Source: Cannabis sativa (taxonomy: Eukaryota; Streptophyta; Magnoliopsida; Rosales; Cannabaceae). From it: a stretch of 64,000 bases of DNA. A program made the translations under genes and the position numbers. The DNA lies in NCBI RefSeq assembly GCF_029168945.1, contig NC_083603.1, positions 12,896,001 to 12,960,000 on the forward strand, read 5' to 3'. Shown piece by piece: positions 1 to 13,334 of the stretch; within the stretch, counting starts at the first letter, position 1, and each line of letters begins with the position of its first letter. The notes below the pieces were generated by a model. The model ran no database searches. It was given only the letters and a program-made list of their open reading frames with translations, and was not told where the DNA came from.

Positions 1-945
1 TATATTAGTTCACTAAAATATCATTTATAGGTGGCCAAGTGTTTTAAGGATAAAATACATTGAAAGGGTGTAACGGTAGTTTTATCCATATGCAATGTAG
101 ATCATCTATAGAGGATTATTGATTATTTGGATTATAACAATGGATAATTAATAGCGTATCTATATCGTGGAACATATAGAGCTTTCTATGTAACTGAGAG
201 TGCAATTCCAAGTTCTATGGTGGATGCAATGAGGAATTAATAAGTTAGTGAATTTACTTGCTAAATTTTAGATCTGCTTATTGGAAGCTCAGTTATATAG
301 GCTCATGGTCCCCATACTAGTTTAGACAAACTGCTTGTAAGACTCAGCTAATTGATTTTAGTTAATCAATTATAATTCTAAATTTAGACTATGTTTAGTT
401 TATGAATTTTCACTAAGCAAGGACTTAAATGTGAAGAAAAGAGATTCTAGAGTTTATTTATTAATTAAGAAACTTTATTAAGTCTAATTAATAAATATGT
501 TAAATGACAATTTTGTTTGATAATTAATTTTAATTATTAAATAAATAGTGTTGGCATTTAAGTGGTTAGAATTGGAAAAATAGTATTTTTGAGAAAATAA
601 GATAAATAGTTGGAAAAATGGCAAAATTACAAAGTGGGGGCCCACATCCTATGGCCGGCCACTATTGCTCTATTTTTACCATTTATTTTAACTTTTTTAA
701 TGTCAAATAATTCAAACCTAAACCTAGGTGGTTCCCTATAAATAGATAATGATGGCCACAAATTGAAGGATGATGAACACACTTGCCTTCAGTCAAAAAA
801 TTTGAGCCTTCTTCCCTATGCTATTCGAACCTCTCTTCTCTCTTCCTCTTTTCATATTTTCATACCTTGAGTGATAGAGTGAGTGCCCACACACATCAAG
901 TTGGTCCTCAATCATAGTATGTAAGACTGTGACAAAACATCATTT
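1..945 (+). repeat. Truncated LTR of the TR-GAG/copia-like family (3' part)
   Basis: The sequence runs parallel to the solo LTR at about 8880-9830: the same order of blocks, the GGCCGGCCA block near 653, the TATA box CTATAAATAG at 736-745 and the shared 'gtgcccacacacatcaag' near 885. Similarity fades near 945, so the 3' end of the LTR is missing and its 5' part lies outside the window. It is a relic abutting Tat-like coding sequence. The exact right boundary is uncertain by tens of bases. Confidence 0.75.
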
Positions 946-1258
946 GAACCTAAAAAACCACCCACAAAGAAGAGAAAGAAAAAGAAGTTTAGTAGAAAAA
1001 TTTGGTCTCAAATGTTTAAAGTTGGGCAGCAAGTGATTTTTGGTAACTCTTTAACGAAGGCTACTCATGGACGACTAGCTTCAAGGTGTGATGGATCTTT
1101 CTTGGTGGTGAGAGTGTACCCCAATGGGCTGGTAGAACTACATGATGCACTTTCAAGAAGAAAATTTTTGGTGAAAGGCCAAGGAGTGAAGTTTGGGGGT
1201 GGTGAGGTTGATCGAGCAAAGACCTCCATCACATTGGAAGAGGCTTGAGGAAGAAGGA
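946..1258 (+). pseudogene. T1: Tat/Athila-like Ty3 polyprotein, C-terminal end of integrase (fragment)
   Basis: An open stretch at 1012-1248 encodes 78 residues with the pattern VGQQVIF...GRLASRCDGSFLVVRVYPNG.VEL. This resembles the post-catalytic C-terminal region of integrases in plant Tat/Athila-type Ty3 elements, where the usual pattern is VGQ.VL..NSRLK..PGKLRSRW.GPF. Stops lie just upstream, so this is a remnant. The element continues at 12729 beyond the inserted chromovirus G1. Assignment to Tat rather than Athila is inference. Confidence 0.6.
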
Positions 1259-3555
1259 TGTAAAGACCGCTTAGTTTAATTTGGAAATTAGCAGTTAATC
1301 ACGTTTAATTATGAAATTATTTATAGCTATTTAAATAATTTATTATACTGTTATTATTGAATTCAGAGATGCATTTCTATGACATTCAGTAGTTTTCATA
1401 TCTTTGCATTTCCGGTGCCCGGTATTTTGGAACTCGGTGTTTGGCTCAGTAGAAATCACAACTAAGTATGTTAGTAGTTTGGGGCGGTTTATTAGACATT
1501 GGGAGTGTCGGGAATGGCCGGGAATTTAGAATTTCCCAAAAATACCCCTTTAGTGTTATTTATGTGGTTTTAGTGTGGAGGGGCAAAATGGTCTTTTTGC
1601 CCCATTAGTATTTTGTCTTCTAGTGAGTTTAGTAATGGATTATATGTGTTTATTTCCTTTATTTGTTGGCTGAATTGGTTAAGTAAAACCTTTATTTTAT
1701 TTTACAAAATTACAAAGTTTCAAAAGTTAGAAAAAAATTTAGAAAGAAAAGCAAACTTTTTCTCTCAAGCTCTCTCTCTTTTCGGCCACTTGAAGCAGCA
1801 AGGAAAATGATGTTTTCTCTTCATTTTCAAGTGATTTTTCAGCAAGATTAAGTGATTCTAGTAGAGGTATTTCTTTGTTCAATTTCTTACCTTGTTTTCT
1901 TGAAAATTTTGATGAAAAAGATGAGTAATGCATGATGATTTTGGTGATGTTGCTGCTGATTATTGTTGTTGTTGTTTCCTTGATTAAAATGTTGAGTAAA
2001 GTAGATTTAATTAGGTTGAATTGCATGCTTGTATTTCTTGTTCTAGTTGGATAGATTTTCTATGGGAAAAGCTTGGGTTTTCAAAGAAAAATTGAGGTTT
2101 TGGTGGCTGTAGTGTTTGCATGAGTTAGATTCTAGTTTCTGAAGTTGTTATAAGCTTGATTATGAGTTTGAAGCATAGATTGAATGCATATTAGTTGATT
2201 TTAACCAAGTTTGAGTTTAGAACTCAAAGCTTGGGCTTTAATGGCACTTTTCGTTTCTGTGCTTTCTGGCTGAGTTTAATGCCTTAGAAATGTTATTTGG
2301 GGTTATATGGAGTAGGTCTGGAAGGTTTGAAATGATTTGGAGTTGATTTGAGCAAGATATGAATTTTTGATGTTGCTGCCTGCGAGGAACCGGAATTCCG
2401 GATGGGGTTCTGAAATTTCCCAGAACCGGAATTCCGGTTGGGCAACCGGTTGGGGAAAATTCAGGAACCCTAGTTTTCCTCGATTTTATGTTTTAGGGGG
2501 TATTGCCATGCTTTTTATCGATAGGGAAACTTTTAGTTCCTAGTTTAAGTCCCCGGGAAGTGATTTAGCGTGTCACTTATAGTGTTGTGATTTTTATGGT
2601 TTAGGAGCCTGTAATCCGCGCGAGATAAGTTCCGGTCAAGTTGATTCCAAGACACCTGAATTTGGAATCCAGGTAAGATTAGTATAACAGTATGCATATG
2701 TAGATTACATGTTTAGCGTGCATGTAGGAAGCCTGTTAGATTACATTAGTTATGTATGTTGCCTTCGAACCATCCAACCCTGTCACGTCGGTACAGGCTG
2801 GAGTATGACCAGCAGCCGGAGTATGACCGGTTCGACCGATCAGGCTGACACTTAGGTTGGTGGTTCCGTACTATTGACGTATCCCGTCGGTACAGGCTGG
2901 AGTATGACCAAGGCCGGAGTATGACCGGTTCGACCGATCGGGCGGATATTGTAACACGTCGGTACAGCCGGAGTATGACCATCGGCGGAGTATGACCGGC
3001 TCGACCGATCAGTCGTTACTTGTCAATAGTACCGTCCCTATGAACGTTCAGAACTCAGTACCGTGTTGGACACGGCAGTTAGGGGGACTCAGTATCGTGT
3101 TGGACACGGCAGTTAGGGTTATGATCAGGGGTATGGGCGTCTGATCATGACCGGGTTTATGTATGAATATTATTATGCTTTTCTTACTGAGTCTGTCGAC
3201 TCACAGTTCTACTTTTATGTGTAGGTAAAGGCAAGGCTAAAGCTGATGGACCGTGAACGAGCTTATGAAGATTGTACATGTCGGGGCGGTTAGGCCTGGA
3301 TCGTACGATCCTCGGGACAGCAAGGCTGATTTTTGTAACTAGTCGCTAGGCGAAAATTATTTTGTATGAACAGTAAACTTTTGTAAATGATTTTGTAATC
3401 GGGATCCCGAGTCTTTTGTATAAATATTTTATAAGTTTAATTAAAAAGCAAAAATTTTAATTAAGCACGTTTTCCATAAACCTCGTTGATTAGCAACGAG
3501 CTGCACAGCATGTTTAAAAATTATGTAATACGCCTATTTTAGTTAGGGTGTTACA
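1259..3555 (+). repeat. G1 5' LTR
   Basis: It starts TGTAAAGACC and ends GGGTGTTACA, followed three bases later by the primer binding site. It matches 10407-12728 almost along its length. The body holds a poly-pyrimidine stretch, EcoRI-like palindromic motifs built on CCGGAATTCCGG near 2393-2435, and tandem repeats at 2783-3118. The two LTRs differ by scattered substitutions and by an indel of about 25 bp near 2385, where the 3' LTR carries an extra CCGGAATT-type unit. Confidence 0.92.
2783..3118 (+). repeat. Tandem repeats inside G1 5' LTR
   Basis: Three copies of a block beginning CGTCGGTACAGGCTGGAGTA and ending GACCGATCAGG start at 2785, 2885 and 2957. Inside each block 'GGAGTATGACC' occurs twice. 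Two further copies of a ~34-bp unit with GTGTTGGACACGGCAGTTAG follow at about 3054-3118. The 3' LTR has the same array at about 11955-12290 with point differences. Confidence 0.85.
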
Positions 3556-3558
3556 ATT

Positions 3559-3570
3559 TGGTATCAGAGC
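3559..3570 (+). other. G1 primer binding site (initiator tRNA-Met type)
   Basis: TGGTATCAGAGC lies three bases after the LTR end. This is the usual complement to the 3' end of plant initiator methionine tRNA used by many Ty3 and copia elements. Confidence 0.85.
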
Positions 3571-3836
3571 CGCCAGGTTGTCTTCCGAAGATCGTCACGA
3601 CATGTACAATCATCATCAGCAGTTAGCTCGTTTCACGGTTCAGTAAGCCTTTATTGCTTTAGTAGTTTATTTATTTATTTATGAAAAAGAAAAGCCTGTT
3701 AGGAAGCATGTTAGTAGCCTGATAGTAGAATAGGCGCATGTTTCGTTTTTAATTTCCAAATTAAGCGGCATTAGTAAGCTCTCCTTGAATACGACCTGAT
3801 ATGCCAACTCTTGGTTTCGCAGGCGGTTGTAACTAG

Positions 3837-6800
3837 ATGGACGCCAGGCGGACTACCAGGAGTCAGGGCAACTCAGTGGGGTCGAATCAAGGTCAGGGAG
3901 CTCAATTTCCCCCGCCAGTTAGGGGCCGAGGTAGAGGTCCCCGAGGCAGGGCTCGTGGTCGGGGTGATGAGAACCCGCCATAGGCTGCCCAGGCTCCCCC
4001 AGCCGATCAGGGAGCCGAGAATTGGGAGGTTCGGTTTGCAGAAATGCAAGCCCGGATAGAAGAGCAAGACCTCGAGATTCAAAGGTTGAGACAGCAGGGT
4101 GCTCCTGCAGTTCCGGTGCGAGTAGTTCCAGTGGCACCTGCCCCTGCTGCGCAGGCCGATTTAGTGGTGTCGGCCAATAGATTGGAACCTTTGTATGAGC
4201 GGTTCCGGAAGCAAGCACCTCCAGTTTTCTTGGGAGGTCCAGACGTGATGAAGGCCGAACAGTGGCTGACGGTGATTACCAAGATCCTGAACTTCATGGG
4301 TGTCACCGGTAATGATAGAGTGGTGTGTGCCACTTTCCAGTTCCAGGAGGACGCTCTGGTCTGGTGGGACATGGTGTCTCAGATTCATGACGTCACCACC
4401 ATGACCTGGGAAAGGTTTTAGGAACTCTTCAACGCCAAGTACTACAATGAGGCGGTCAGAAGCGCCAAGAGGAAAGAGTTCGCTCACCTGACCCAATGTG
4501 AGAACATGAGCGTGACCGAATATACTACTCAGTTCGATCGGTTGGCGAGGTTAGCCTCGGGAATTGTGCCAACCGACTTCAGCAAGAAAGAGAAGTATCT
4601 GGATGGGTTGAATGCAAGGATCAAGCATGATTTGATGATCACCACGGACGACAAGACCACCTATGCTGAGATGGTGGAGAAGGCACTGCGAGCTGAGGGC
4701 GCAGTTGGGTGTATGTCGGAGTCAGCTAGTACTCCGGCGAGTGGCGGGGCTCCTACCCCTCATGCATCATGCTTTAGCAGGGGGAGTAGTGGTTCGGCCA
4801 TTGATCAGAGGAAGAGAGCACCCACTGCATCCGGTGGCTCGAGTCAGAACAAGAGGTTCCGGGGGAACCAGAATAGAGGTAATCATTTCGGTGGTACTGA
4901 GACCCAATTTTCCTATCCCGAGTGCCCTAGCTGCAAAAGGCACCATCGGGGTGAGTGCAAAGGTCAGAGATGCTTTCACTGTGGCATGCCCGGACACTTC
5001 AAGAGGGACTGTCCCCAGCTCCGTTCAGAGGCACCGAGAGCTCCGGCGATACCCACCCCAGCAAGGGTGTTCGCCATCACTCAGGCTGATGCAGATGCCA
5101 GCCCATCAGTTGTGACAGGTCAGCTTTCTATTAATAACTCGCTTTACTCAGTACTGTTTGATTCTGGGGCTACACATTCTTATGTGGCAGCCAGAGTCTT
5201 TAGTAAATTGGATAGACCGTTCGATAGTTATGAATCAGGGTTTGGAACCCTATTACCTGGCGGAGAATTGGTTATCTCCAACAGATGGATTAGGTCTATG
5301 CCGATCAGGATAGATGGTAGAGAGTTAAGTGCTGACTTGATAGAGATGAGTCTAGTAGAGTTTGATATTATTTTAGGAATGGATTTCCTATCTAAATATT
5401 CGGCGAGCATCGATTGCAAAAGGAAGATGGTGATCTTCCAACCGGAAAGTGAAGAACCATTCGTGTTTGTTGGTTCAGTTCGGGGATCTCGGATCCCGGT
5501 GATTTCGGCCATGTCAGCTAGAGATTTATTGCATGGCGGTTGTTTAGGGTTTCTGGCCGTGGTGGTGGACACCACTCGGCCAGATACCATTCGGCCAGAG
5601 GATATCAAGGTGGTTCGGGAATTTTTGGATGTTTTTCCCGAAGAATTTCCAGGATTACCACCTCAGCGGGAGATTGACTTCGTGATAGATTTTGCACCAG
5701 GGGTGGAACCGGTTTCCAAAGCACCGTATAGAATGGCTCCAACTGAACTTAAGGAATTAAAGATTCAGCTCCAAGGGTTGCTTGACATAGGGTTTATTCG
5801 GCCCAGTGTGTCACCCTGGGGAGCCCCGGTTTTATTCGTCAAGAAGAAAGATGGATCTATGAGGATGTGCATCGACTACAGAGAATTGAACAAGCTGACG
5901 GTGAAGAATAAATATCCATTACCTAGGATCGATAATTTTTTCGATCAGCTTCAGGGGAAGACGGTCTTTTCTAATATTGATCTCCGTTCGGGTTATCATC
6001 AGTTGAGAATCCGAGAGGAGGACATTCCGAAGACGGCTTTCCGCACTAGGTATGGACATTACGAATTTCTGGTTATGTCATTCGGACTAACCAATGCTCC
6101 TGCAGCATTCATGGACTTGATGAATAGAGTATTCAAGGATTTCCTCGATATCTGTGTGATTGTGTTTATCGATGACATTCTCGTGTACTCTCAATCAGAA
6201 GAGGAGCATGAATTACATCTTCAGATGGTACTGCAACGGCTTCGGGAACACAAGCTTTATGCCAAGTTCAAGAAATGTGAGTTCTGGCTATCTCAGGTGT
6301 CCTTCTTAGGGCACATTGTGAGTAAAGATGGGATCAAGGTGGATCCCAGAAAGATCGAATCCGTCAGGGATAGACCGAGACCGAAGACAGTGACAGAGAT
6401 CAGGAGCTTTTTGAGTTTAGCTGGGTACTACCGTAGGTTCGTGGAAGGGTTCTCTAAAATTTCAATGCCCCTAACCGAGCTTACAAAGAAGAATCAGCGA
6501 TTTATTTGGTCAGACAAGTGCGAAGCTAGTTTTCAGGAGCTGAAGCAAAGGTTGATTACCGCTCCAGTGCTAGCTTTGCCTTCAGACAGCGAGAAGTTTG
6601 TAGCTTATTGTGACGCATCCAAACAGGGTTTGGGGTGTGTGTTGATGCAAGCCGATCGGGTTATCGCTTATGCTTCCCGTCAGTTAAAGGATTATGAACA
6701 GCGATACCCGACTCATGATCTAGAGTTGGCCGCAGTAGTTTTTGCATTGAAGATTTGGCGGCATTACCTTTACGGAGAAAGGTGTGAAATCTATACCGAC

Positions 6801-9800
6801 CATAAAAGTCTCAAGTATTTCTTTACTCAGAAGGATTTGAATATGAGACAAAGGCGTTGGTTGGAATTAGTGAAAGATTACGACTGTGAGATCCTCTATC
6901 ACCCTGGAAAGGCCAATGTAGTGGCCGATGCCCTGAGCAGAAAGGGTCCCGGGCAAGTGGCTAGTATGGTTCAGATCTCACCTCAGCTAGCGGAGGATAT
7001 GGTTAGATCCAACATTGAGTTTGTGGTAGGTCAGCTTCACAACTTAACGCTGCAATCTGATCTGTTGGAAAGAATAAAAGTCGCTCAGATGACGGATCCA
7101 GAGTTAGTGCAGATCAGAGATGAGGTGTTGGCTAGTCAAGCCAAGGACTTTTCAGTGTCGGACAGCGGGATGCTTTTGTATAAAGCTAGGGTTTGTGTTC
7201 CGAATAGTGTGGAACTCAGGAATGAGATCTTTGAGGAGGCTCATTCTACCCCGTATTCTCTGCATCCCGGCACCACTAAGATGTACCAAGATCTTAAACC
7301 GTAATTCTGGTGGAGCGGTATGAAGAAGAATTTGGTAGAATTCGTATTGAGATGCCTCACTTGTCAGCAGATTAAGGCTGAACATCAGAGACCAGCAGGG
7401 TTGTTGCAGCCTCTAACCCTACCAGAATGGAAGTGGGAAGATATCACGATGGATTTTGTGGTCGGGTTACCTAGGACCACGGGTTTATTTGATTCCATCT
7501 GGGTAGTGGTGGATCGATTTACGAAATCTGCTCATTTTCTGCCGGTTAGAACAACATTTACAGTGGATCAGTTGGCAGAGTTGTATGTCAAAGAGATCGT
7601 AAGACTTCACGGGGTACCGAAGTCTATAGTTTCGGATAGGGATACGAAGTTCACCTCCAAATTTTGGCAAAGTTTGCAGCGAGCAATGGGTACAAAGCTG
7701 AAATTTAGTACAGCATTCCATCCTCAGACAGATGGTCAGTCCGAAAGGACAATTCAGATATTGGAGGACATGTTGAGAGCCTGTGCTATGGACTTTGAAG
7801 GCTCATGGAATAAATATCTACCGTTGATAGAATTTTCTTACAACAACAGTTATCAGAGTACGATAGGGATGGCTCCCTATGAACTGTTATACGGTAGGAA
7901 GTGTAGATCTCCCATTCACTGGGATGAGACAGGGGTGAGGAAATACCTAGGTCCAGAGTCAGTACAGCGGACCAATGAGGCAATAGAGAAGATAAAAGCT
8001 AGAATGCTTGCCTCACATAGTAGACAGAAGAGTTATGCAGATCCGAAACGCAGAGATGTTGAGTTCCAAGTAGGGGACCACGTGTTTTTACGGGTATCTC
8101 CGATGAAGGGGATCAAACGTTTCGGGAAAAGAGGCAAGTTATGCCCTAGATTTACAGGACCTTTCGAGATTCACGAGAAGATAGGTCAAGTGGCATATGT
8201 TGGGTTTTATGCCCTAAATAAAACTCATTTCAATATAATCAGATTTACTTATTAATATAGATCAGAAATAACATTTAATGTTGCATGGTTCACATGATTT
8301 ATTTCATGATTATATGTACATAATGTATAAATTCATCTGAAACCCTTTTCACATACTTGATCCTGTTTATTGTGCCGTCAACACATTGGAAAGTAAACAT
8401 GACTATGTGAATAAAGTTTCCTAGATTTATCAGACACAGGGTTTTACTGATATGATAATCTACAACAGAGTTTACTTGCATTTGGAGAAGTGATATGTTC
8501 TTTCCAGAACATTGGTTAAAGTAAAGCTCAGGTTGGATGCATGGAGTATGCATCGGGAGGGACCGATATTGAACTTTGACTTAGATTTAATTAAACTTAC
8601 CGTAAAATCTATTCAAGTCAATATCGCCTAGTTGATCCTAGATCAAATGATCTTAATCCTGTTATGATTAGGCTCAATCTTGAAAGGCTATTCGTGTTCC
8701 TTGAATTGTTAGTTAAGCCTGCTTTTAGGTCAGGGTGATACGTACTTTTTGGGAACACGGTAGTGCAATTGAGTGGGAGCGCTAGCATAAACATGGAATC
8801 TATAGCTTCTATCTGGCGAATAGTAAGCAAAGGATGATCACCTTCGAGCTTGACCAAACGAAAATAAATGGTGGAGATCTCATTTCACATAAGCTGAAAT
8901 ATCATTTATACGGGGTCAAGTGTTTTAAGGATAAAATACATAGTAGGGTGTTACGGTAATTTAATCCCTTTATTGTGTAGATCATTCATATAGAGGATAA
9001 TTGATCAAATTAGGATTATAACAATGGATAACTAATGATGTGTCTATATGGTGGAACATATAGAGCATTCTATATACTGAGAGTGCAATTCTAAGTTCTA
9101 TGCGTGGATTCAACGAAGAATTAATAAGTTAGTGAATTTTAGTGCTAAATTCTTGATCTACTTATTGGAAGCTCGGTTATATAGACCCATGGTCCCCCCA
9201 CTAGTTGAGATAATATTGCTTGTAAGACTCATGTAATTGGTTTTGATTAATCAATTATAATTCTCAAATTAGACTATGTCTATTTGTGAATTTTTCACTA
9301 AGTAAGGGCGAAATTGTAAAGAAAGAGTTTTAGGGGCATATTTGTTAATTATGATACTTTGTATGGTTCAATTAATAAATATGATAAATGACAATATTAT
9401 TTAATAATTATTTATAGTTATTAAATAGTTAGAATTGGCTTTTAAATGGTTGAATTAGGAAATTGGCATTTTTGAGAAAATCAGATACAAAAGGTGTTAA
9501 AATTGCAAAATTGCAAAAAGCAAGGCCCAATCCATTAGTGTATGGCCGGCCACCTATTGTAGTATTTTAAGTTGATTTTTTCATTATTTTAATGCCATAT
9601 AATTCAAATCTAACCCTAGTGGAATGCTATAAATAGATAGTGAAGGCTTCAGGAAAAACACTTCTTCTGATTCAGAAAAACTGAGCCTCTCTCTCTCCCT
9701 ATCTTTAGCTACCACTTCTTCTTTCTCTTCCTTTGAATTTCGAAATCCTTAATGATTAGAGTAGTGCCCACACACATCAAGTGATACCTCAATCATAGTG

Positions 9801-10376
9801 AGGAAGATCGTGAAGAAAGATCATCAGCAAAGGAGTTTCAACATCAAAGATTCAGAGAAAGAGATCCAGGTTCAGATATTGATAATGCTCTGCTACAGAA
9901 AGGAATCAAGGGCTAGATATCTGAACGGAAGGAGTCATATTATTCCGCTGCAACCAATGTAAGGTTTCTTAAACTTTATATGTGTTTATTTTATCGTTTT
10001 AGAAAGTTCTTATTTTAGGATGTTAATAAACATACTTGTGAGTAGATCTAAGATCTTGGTAAAATAATTTCCAACAGCATACCGGTTAGCATTGCCTCCA
10101 GCTTTATCAGCAGTTCACAACGTATTCCATGTCTCGATGTTGAGAAAATACGTTTCATATCCCTCTCATATACTCAGTTATGAGAGCCTTGAGCTGCAGC
10201 CAGACATGACTTATGAAGAACAGCCAGTGCAGATCCTGGATAGAAAGGAGTCCTTCGGAATAAGACCATAGCATTGGTCAAAGTTCTCTGGAGAAACAGC
10301 AAGGTGGAGGAAGCCACCTGCGAGCTGGAGTCAGATATGAGAGCTCAATATCCAGAGTTATTCAGGTTAGATTTCG
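3837..10376 (+). pseudogene. G1 gag-pol-chromodomain polyprotein, interrupted
   Basis: The frame opens with ATG at 3837, giving an Arg/Gly-rich N-terminus. In-frame stops occur at 3981 (TAG), 4419 (TAG) and 7302 (TAA). Visible landmarks are a CCHC zinc knuckle (about 4970-5011), protease FDSGATHS (about 5158-5182), RT FIDD (about 6165-6176), an RNase H aspartate near 6612, an integrase HHCC region (about 7260-7370) holding the 7302 stop, and the first catalytic Asp of integrase near 7452. A solo LTR at 8198-10076 cuts the frame after integrase. The remaining 10077-10376 encodes the integrase tail and chromodomain region, with an apparent frameshift near 10250 relative to G2. Defective as it stands. 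Confidence 0.93.
8198..10076 (+). mobile_element. Solo LTR of the TR-GAG/copia-like family inside G1
   Basis: It begins TGTTGGGTTTTATGCCCTAA and ends ATTTCCAACA, the same termini as the TR-GAG LTRs on the other strand at 13-15, 28-30, 39-41 and 47-49 kb. The pentamer gcata flanks it on both sides (8193-8197, 10077-10081), an exact target duplication, and no internal region is present, so it is a solo LTR left by LTR-LTR recombination. The TATA box CTATAAATAG lies at 9627-9636. Length is 1879 bp. Confidence 0.95.
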
Positions 10377-10406
10377 GGGACGAAATCCTTTTAAGGGGGG
10401 AATAGT

Positions 10407-12728
10407 TCTAAAGACCGCTTAGTTTAATTTGGAAATTAGCAGTTAATCACGTTTAATTATGAAATTATTTATAGCTATTTAAATAATTTATTATACTGTT
10501 ATTATTGAATTCAGAGATGCATTTCTATGTCATTCAGTAGTTTTCATATCTTTGCATTTCCGGTGCCCGGTATTTTGGAACTCGGTGTTTGGCTCAGTAG
10601 AAATTACAACTTAGTATGTTAGTAGTTTGGGGCGGTTTATTAGACATTGGGAGTGTCGGGAATGGCTGGGAATTTAGAATTTCCCAAAAATACCCCTTTA
10701 GTGTTATTTATGTGGTTTTAGTGTGGAGGGGCAAAATGGTCTTTTTGCCCCATTAGTATTTTGTCTTCTAGTGAGTTTAGTAATGGATTATATGTGTTTA
10801 TTTCCTTTATTTGTTGGCTGAATTGGTTAAGTAAAACCTTTATTTTATTTTACAAAATTACAAAGTTTCAAAAGTTAGAAAAAAATTTAGAAAGAAAAGC
10901 AAACTTTTTCTCTGACGCTCTCTCTCTTTTTGGCCACTTGAAGCAGCAAGGAAAGTGGTGTTTTCTCTTCATTTTCAAGTGATTTTTCAGCAAGATTAAG
11001 TGATTCTAGTAGAGGTATTTCTTTGTTCAATTTCTTACCTTGTTTTCTTGAAAATTTTGATGAAAAAGATGAGTAATGCATGATGATTTTGGTGATGTTG
11101 CTGCTGATTATTGTTGTTGTTGCTTCCTTGATTAAAATGTTGAGTTAAGTAGGTTTAATTAGGTTGAATTGCATGCTTTTATTTCTTGTTCTAGTTGGAT
11201 AGATTTTCTATGGGAAAAGCTTGGGTTTTCAAAGAAAAATTGAGGTTTTGGTGGCTGTAGTGTTTGCATGAGTTAGATTCTAGTTTCTGAAGTTGTTATG
11301 AGCTTGATTATGAGTTTGAAGCATAGATTGAATGCATGTTAGTTGATTTTAACCAAGTTTGAGTTTAGAACTCAAAGCTTGGGCTTTAATGGCACTTTTC
11401 GTTTCTGTGCTTTCTGGGTGAGTTTAATGCCTTAGAAATGTTATTTGGGTTATATGGAGTAGGTCTGGAAGGTTTGAAATGATTTGGAGTTGATTTGAGC
11501 AAGATATGAATTTTTGATGTTGTCGCTCGAGGAACCGGAATTCCGGTTGTGCATCCGGAATTTCGGATGGGGTTCTGAAATTTCCCAGAACCGGAATTCC
11601 GGTTGGGCAACCGGTCTACCGGTTGGGGAAAATTCAGGAACCCTAGTTTTCCTCGATTTTATGTTTTGGGGGGTATTGCCATACTTTTTATCGATAGGGA
11701 AACTTTTAGTTCCGAGTTTAAGTCCCCGGGAAGTGATTTAGCGTGTCACTTATAGTGTTGTGATTTTTATGGTTTAGGAGCCTGTAATCCGCCGCGCAGA
11801 TAAGTTCCAGTCAGTTGGCCACACACGAATTCGGAATCCAGGTAAGATTAGTATAACAATATGCATATGTAGATTACATGTTTAGCGTGCATGTAGGAAG
11901 CCTGTTAGATTACATTAGTTATGTATGTTGGCTTCGAACCATCCAACCCTGTCACGTCGGTACAGCCTGGAGTATGACCAGCAGCCGAAGTATGACCGGT
12001 TCGACCGATCAGGCTGACACTTAGGTTGGTGGTTCCGTACTATTGACGTATCCCGTCGGTACAGGCTGGAGTATGACTAGCAGCCGGAGTATGACCGGTT
12101 CGACCGATCAGGCGGATACTGTAACACATCGGTACAGGCTGGAGTATTACCGAATGGCGGAGTATGACCGGTTCGACCGATCAGGCTGTTACTTGTCAAT
12201 AGTACCGTCCCTATGAACGTTCAGAACTCAGTACCGTGTTGGACGTGGCAGTTAGGGGGACTCAGTATCGTGTTGGACACGGCAGTTAGGGTTATGATCA
12301 GGGGTATGGGCGTCTGATCATGACCGGGTTTATGTATGAATATTATTATGCTTTTCTTACTGAGTCTGTCGACTCACAGCTCTACGTTTATGTGTAGGTA
12401 AAGGCAAGGCTAAAGCTGATGGACCGTGAACGAGCTTATGAAGATTGTACATGTCGGGGCGGTTAGGCCTGGAGCGTACGATCCTCGGGACAGTAAGGCT
12501 GATTTTTGTAACTAGTCGCTAGGCGACAATTATTTTGTATGAACAGTAAACTTTTGTAAATGATTTTGTAATCGGGATCCCGAGTCTTTTGTATAAATAT
12601 TTTATAAGTTTAATTAAAAAGCAAAAATTTTAATTAATCTCGTTTTCCATAAACCTCGTTGATTAGCAACGAGCTGCACAGCATGTTTAAAAATTACGTA
12701 ATACGCCTATGTTAGTTAGGGTGTTACA
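10407..12728 (+). repeat. G1 3' LTR
   Basis: Matches 1259-3555. It starts TCTAAAGACC rather than TGTAAAGACC, a substitution in the terminal dinucleotide, and ends GTGTTACA. A polypurine tract (TTTTAAGGGGGGAA, about 10389-10402) sits just upstream, as expected for the plus-strand primer. Confidence 0.92.
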
Positions 12729-13081
12729 GAGGATCTCGGGTTGTCATGGCTTTAGTGAATCACATTTGGGCAACCCGAAAGCGGAGGAACAAGATTATAT
12801 TTAGTTATATATATGCTATGTAATAAGTTTGGTGTGCCACCCCTTGAAAAAAAAATATATATGTATTTACAATTAAGTTTGGGGTGTGCCACCCCTTGTT
12901 AAAAAAGAAGAAGAAAAAAAAAATAGAAAAAAAAAAAGAAAACAAAATATACATATATACATACTTATATTATTTCAATCTCTTTAGTTACTAATGAATT
13001 TGTAATGGTGTGGTGATTGTTATTGCAGGTGCAAAGAATGGAATGACAGAAAAAAGGGGCTGCTGCAAACAAGTAATAAAG
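12729..13081 (+). repeat. T1: 3' untranslated remnant of Tat-like element
   Basis: It continues T1 after the G1 insertion. The motif AAGTTTGGGGTGTGCCACCC appears near 12883, with a close variant near 12827. Such 'gtttggggtg' stretches are typical downstream of pol in plant Tat-type elements. A long A-rich tract (12899-12944) follows. No coding sequence is seen. The fragment ends against the T2 LTR terminus at about 13082. Confidence 0.5.
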
Positions 13082-13334
13082 TGATAAGTAAGATCGTCTC
13101 CACGGGGATTGCAAACAAAGTTTAATGTAAAATCAACTAATTAAAACTTAAAGTAAGAGCAAATAATATGTAAATGGTTGAGTAATGATTCAAAATTAAA
13201 AATGACAAGAATTAAACTTGCTAAGATTAAAACCACTGCTGCTAGAAAAATTGTTTGCAAGATAAAAAATGTAATATGACAAAAATGGCTTGAATAACTA
13301 ATTCCTTCTAGTCAGGTCTTTTCCCAGGCAGTAC

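Larger units (their letters stand above)
1259..12728 (+). mobile_element. G1: Tekay-like Ty3 chromovirus, complete structure but coding-defective
   Basis: Two LTRs (1259-3555 and 10407-12728) flank a primer binding site, a gag-pol frame and a polypurine tract. Flanking pentamers are aagga (1254-1258) and gagga (12729-12733), a target duplication with one mismatch. Domain order gag, protease, RT, RNase H, integrase and chromodomain remnant places it with chromoviruses, and similarity to G2 (55694-63677) is strong throughout. At least three in-frame stops and a solo-LTR insertion at 8198 make it inactive. It is inserted into T1, just after the end of that element's integrase frame. Confidence 0.93.

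Noticed and set aside
2746..2982. Minus-strand frame of 78 codons with repeated WSYSSLYRR units
   Set aside because: It is a by-product of the tandem repeats in the G1 LTR.
4044..4421. Separate small gene
   Set aside because: It is the part of G1 Gag between in-frame stops at 3981 and 4419, not an independent gene.
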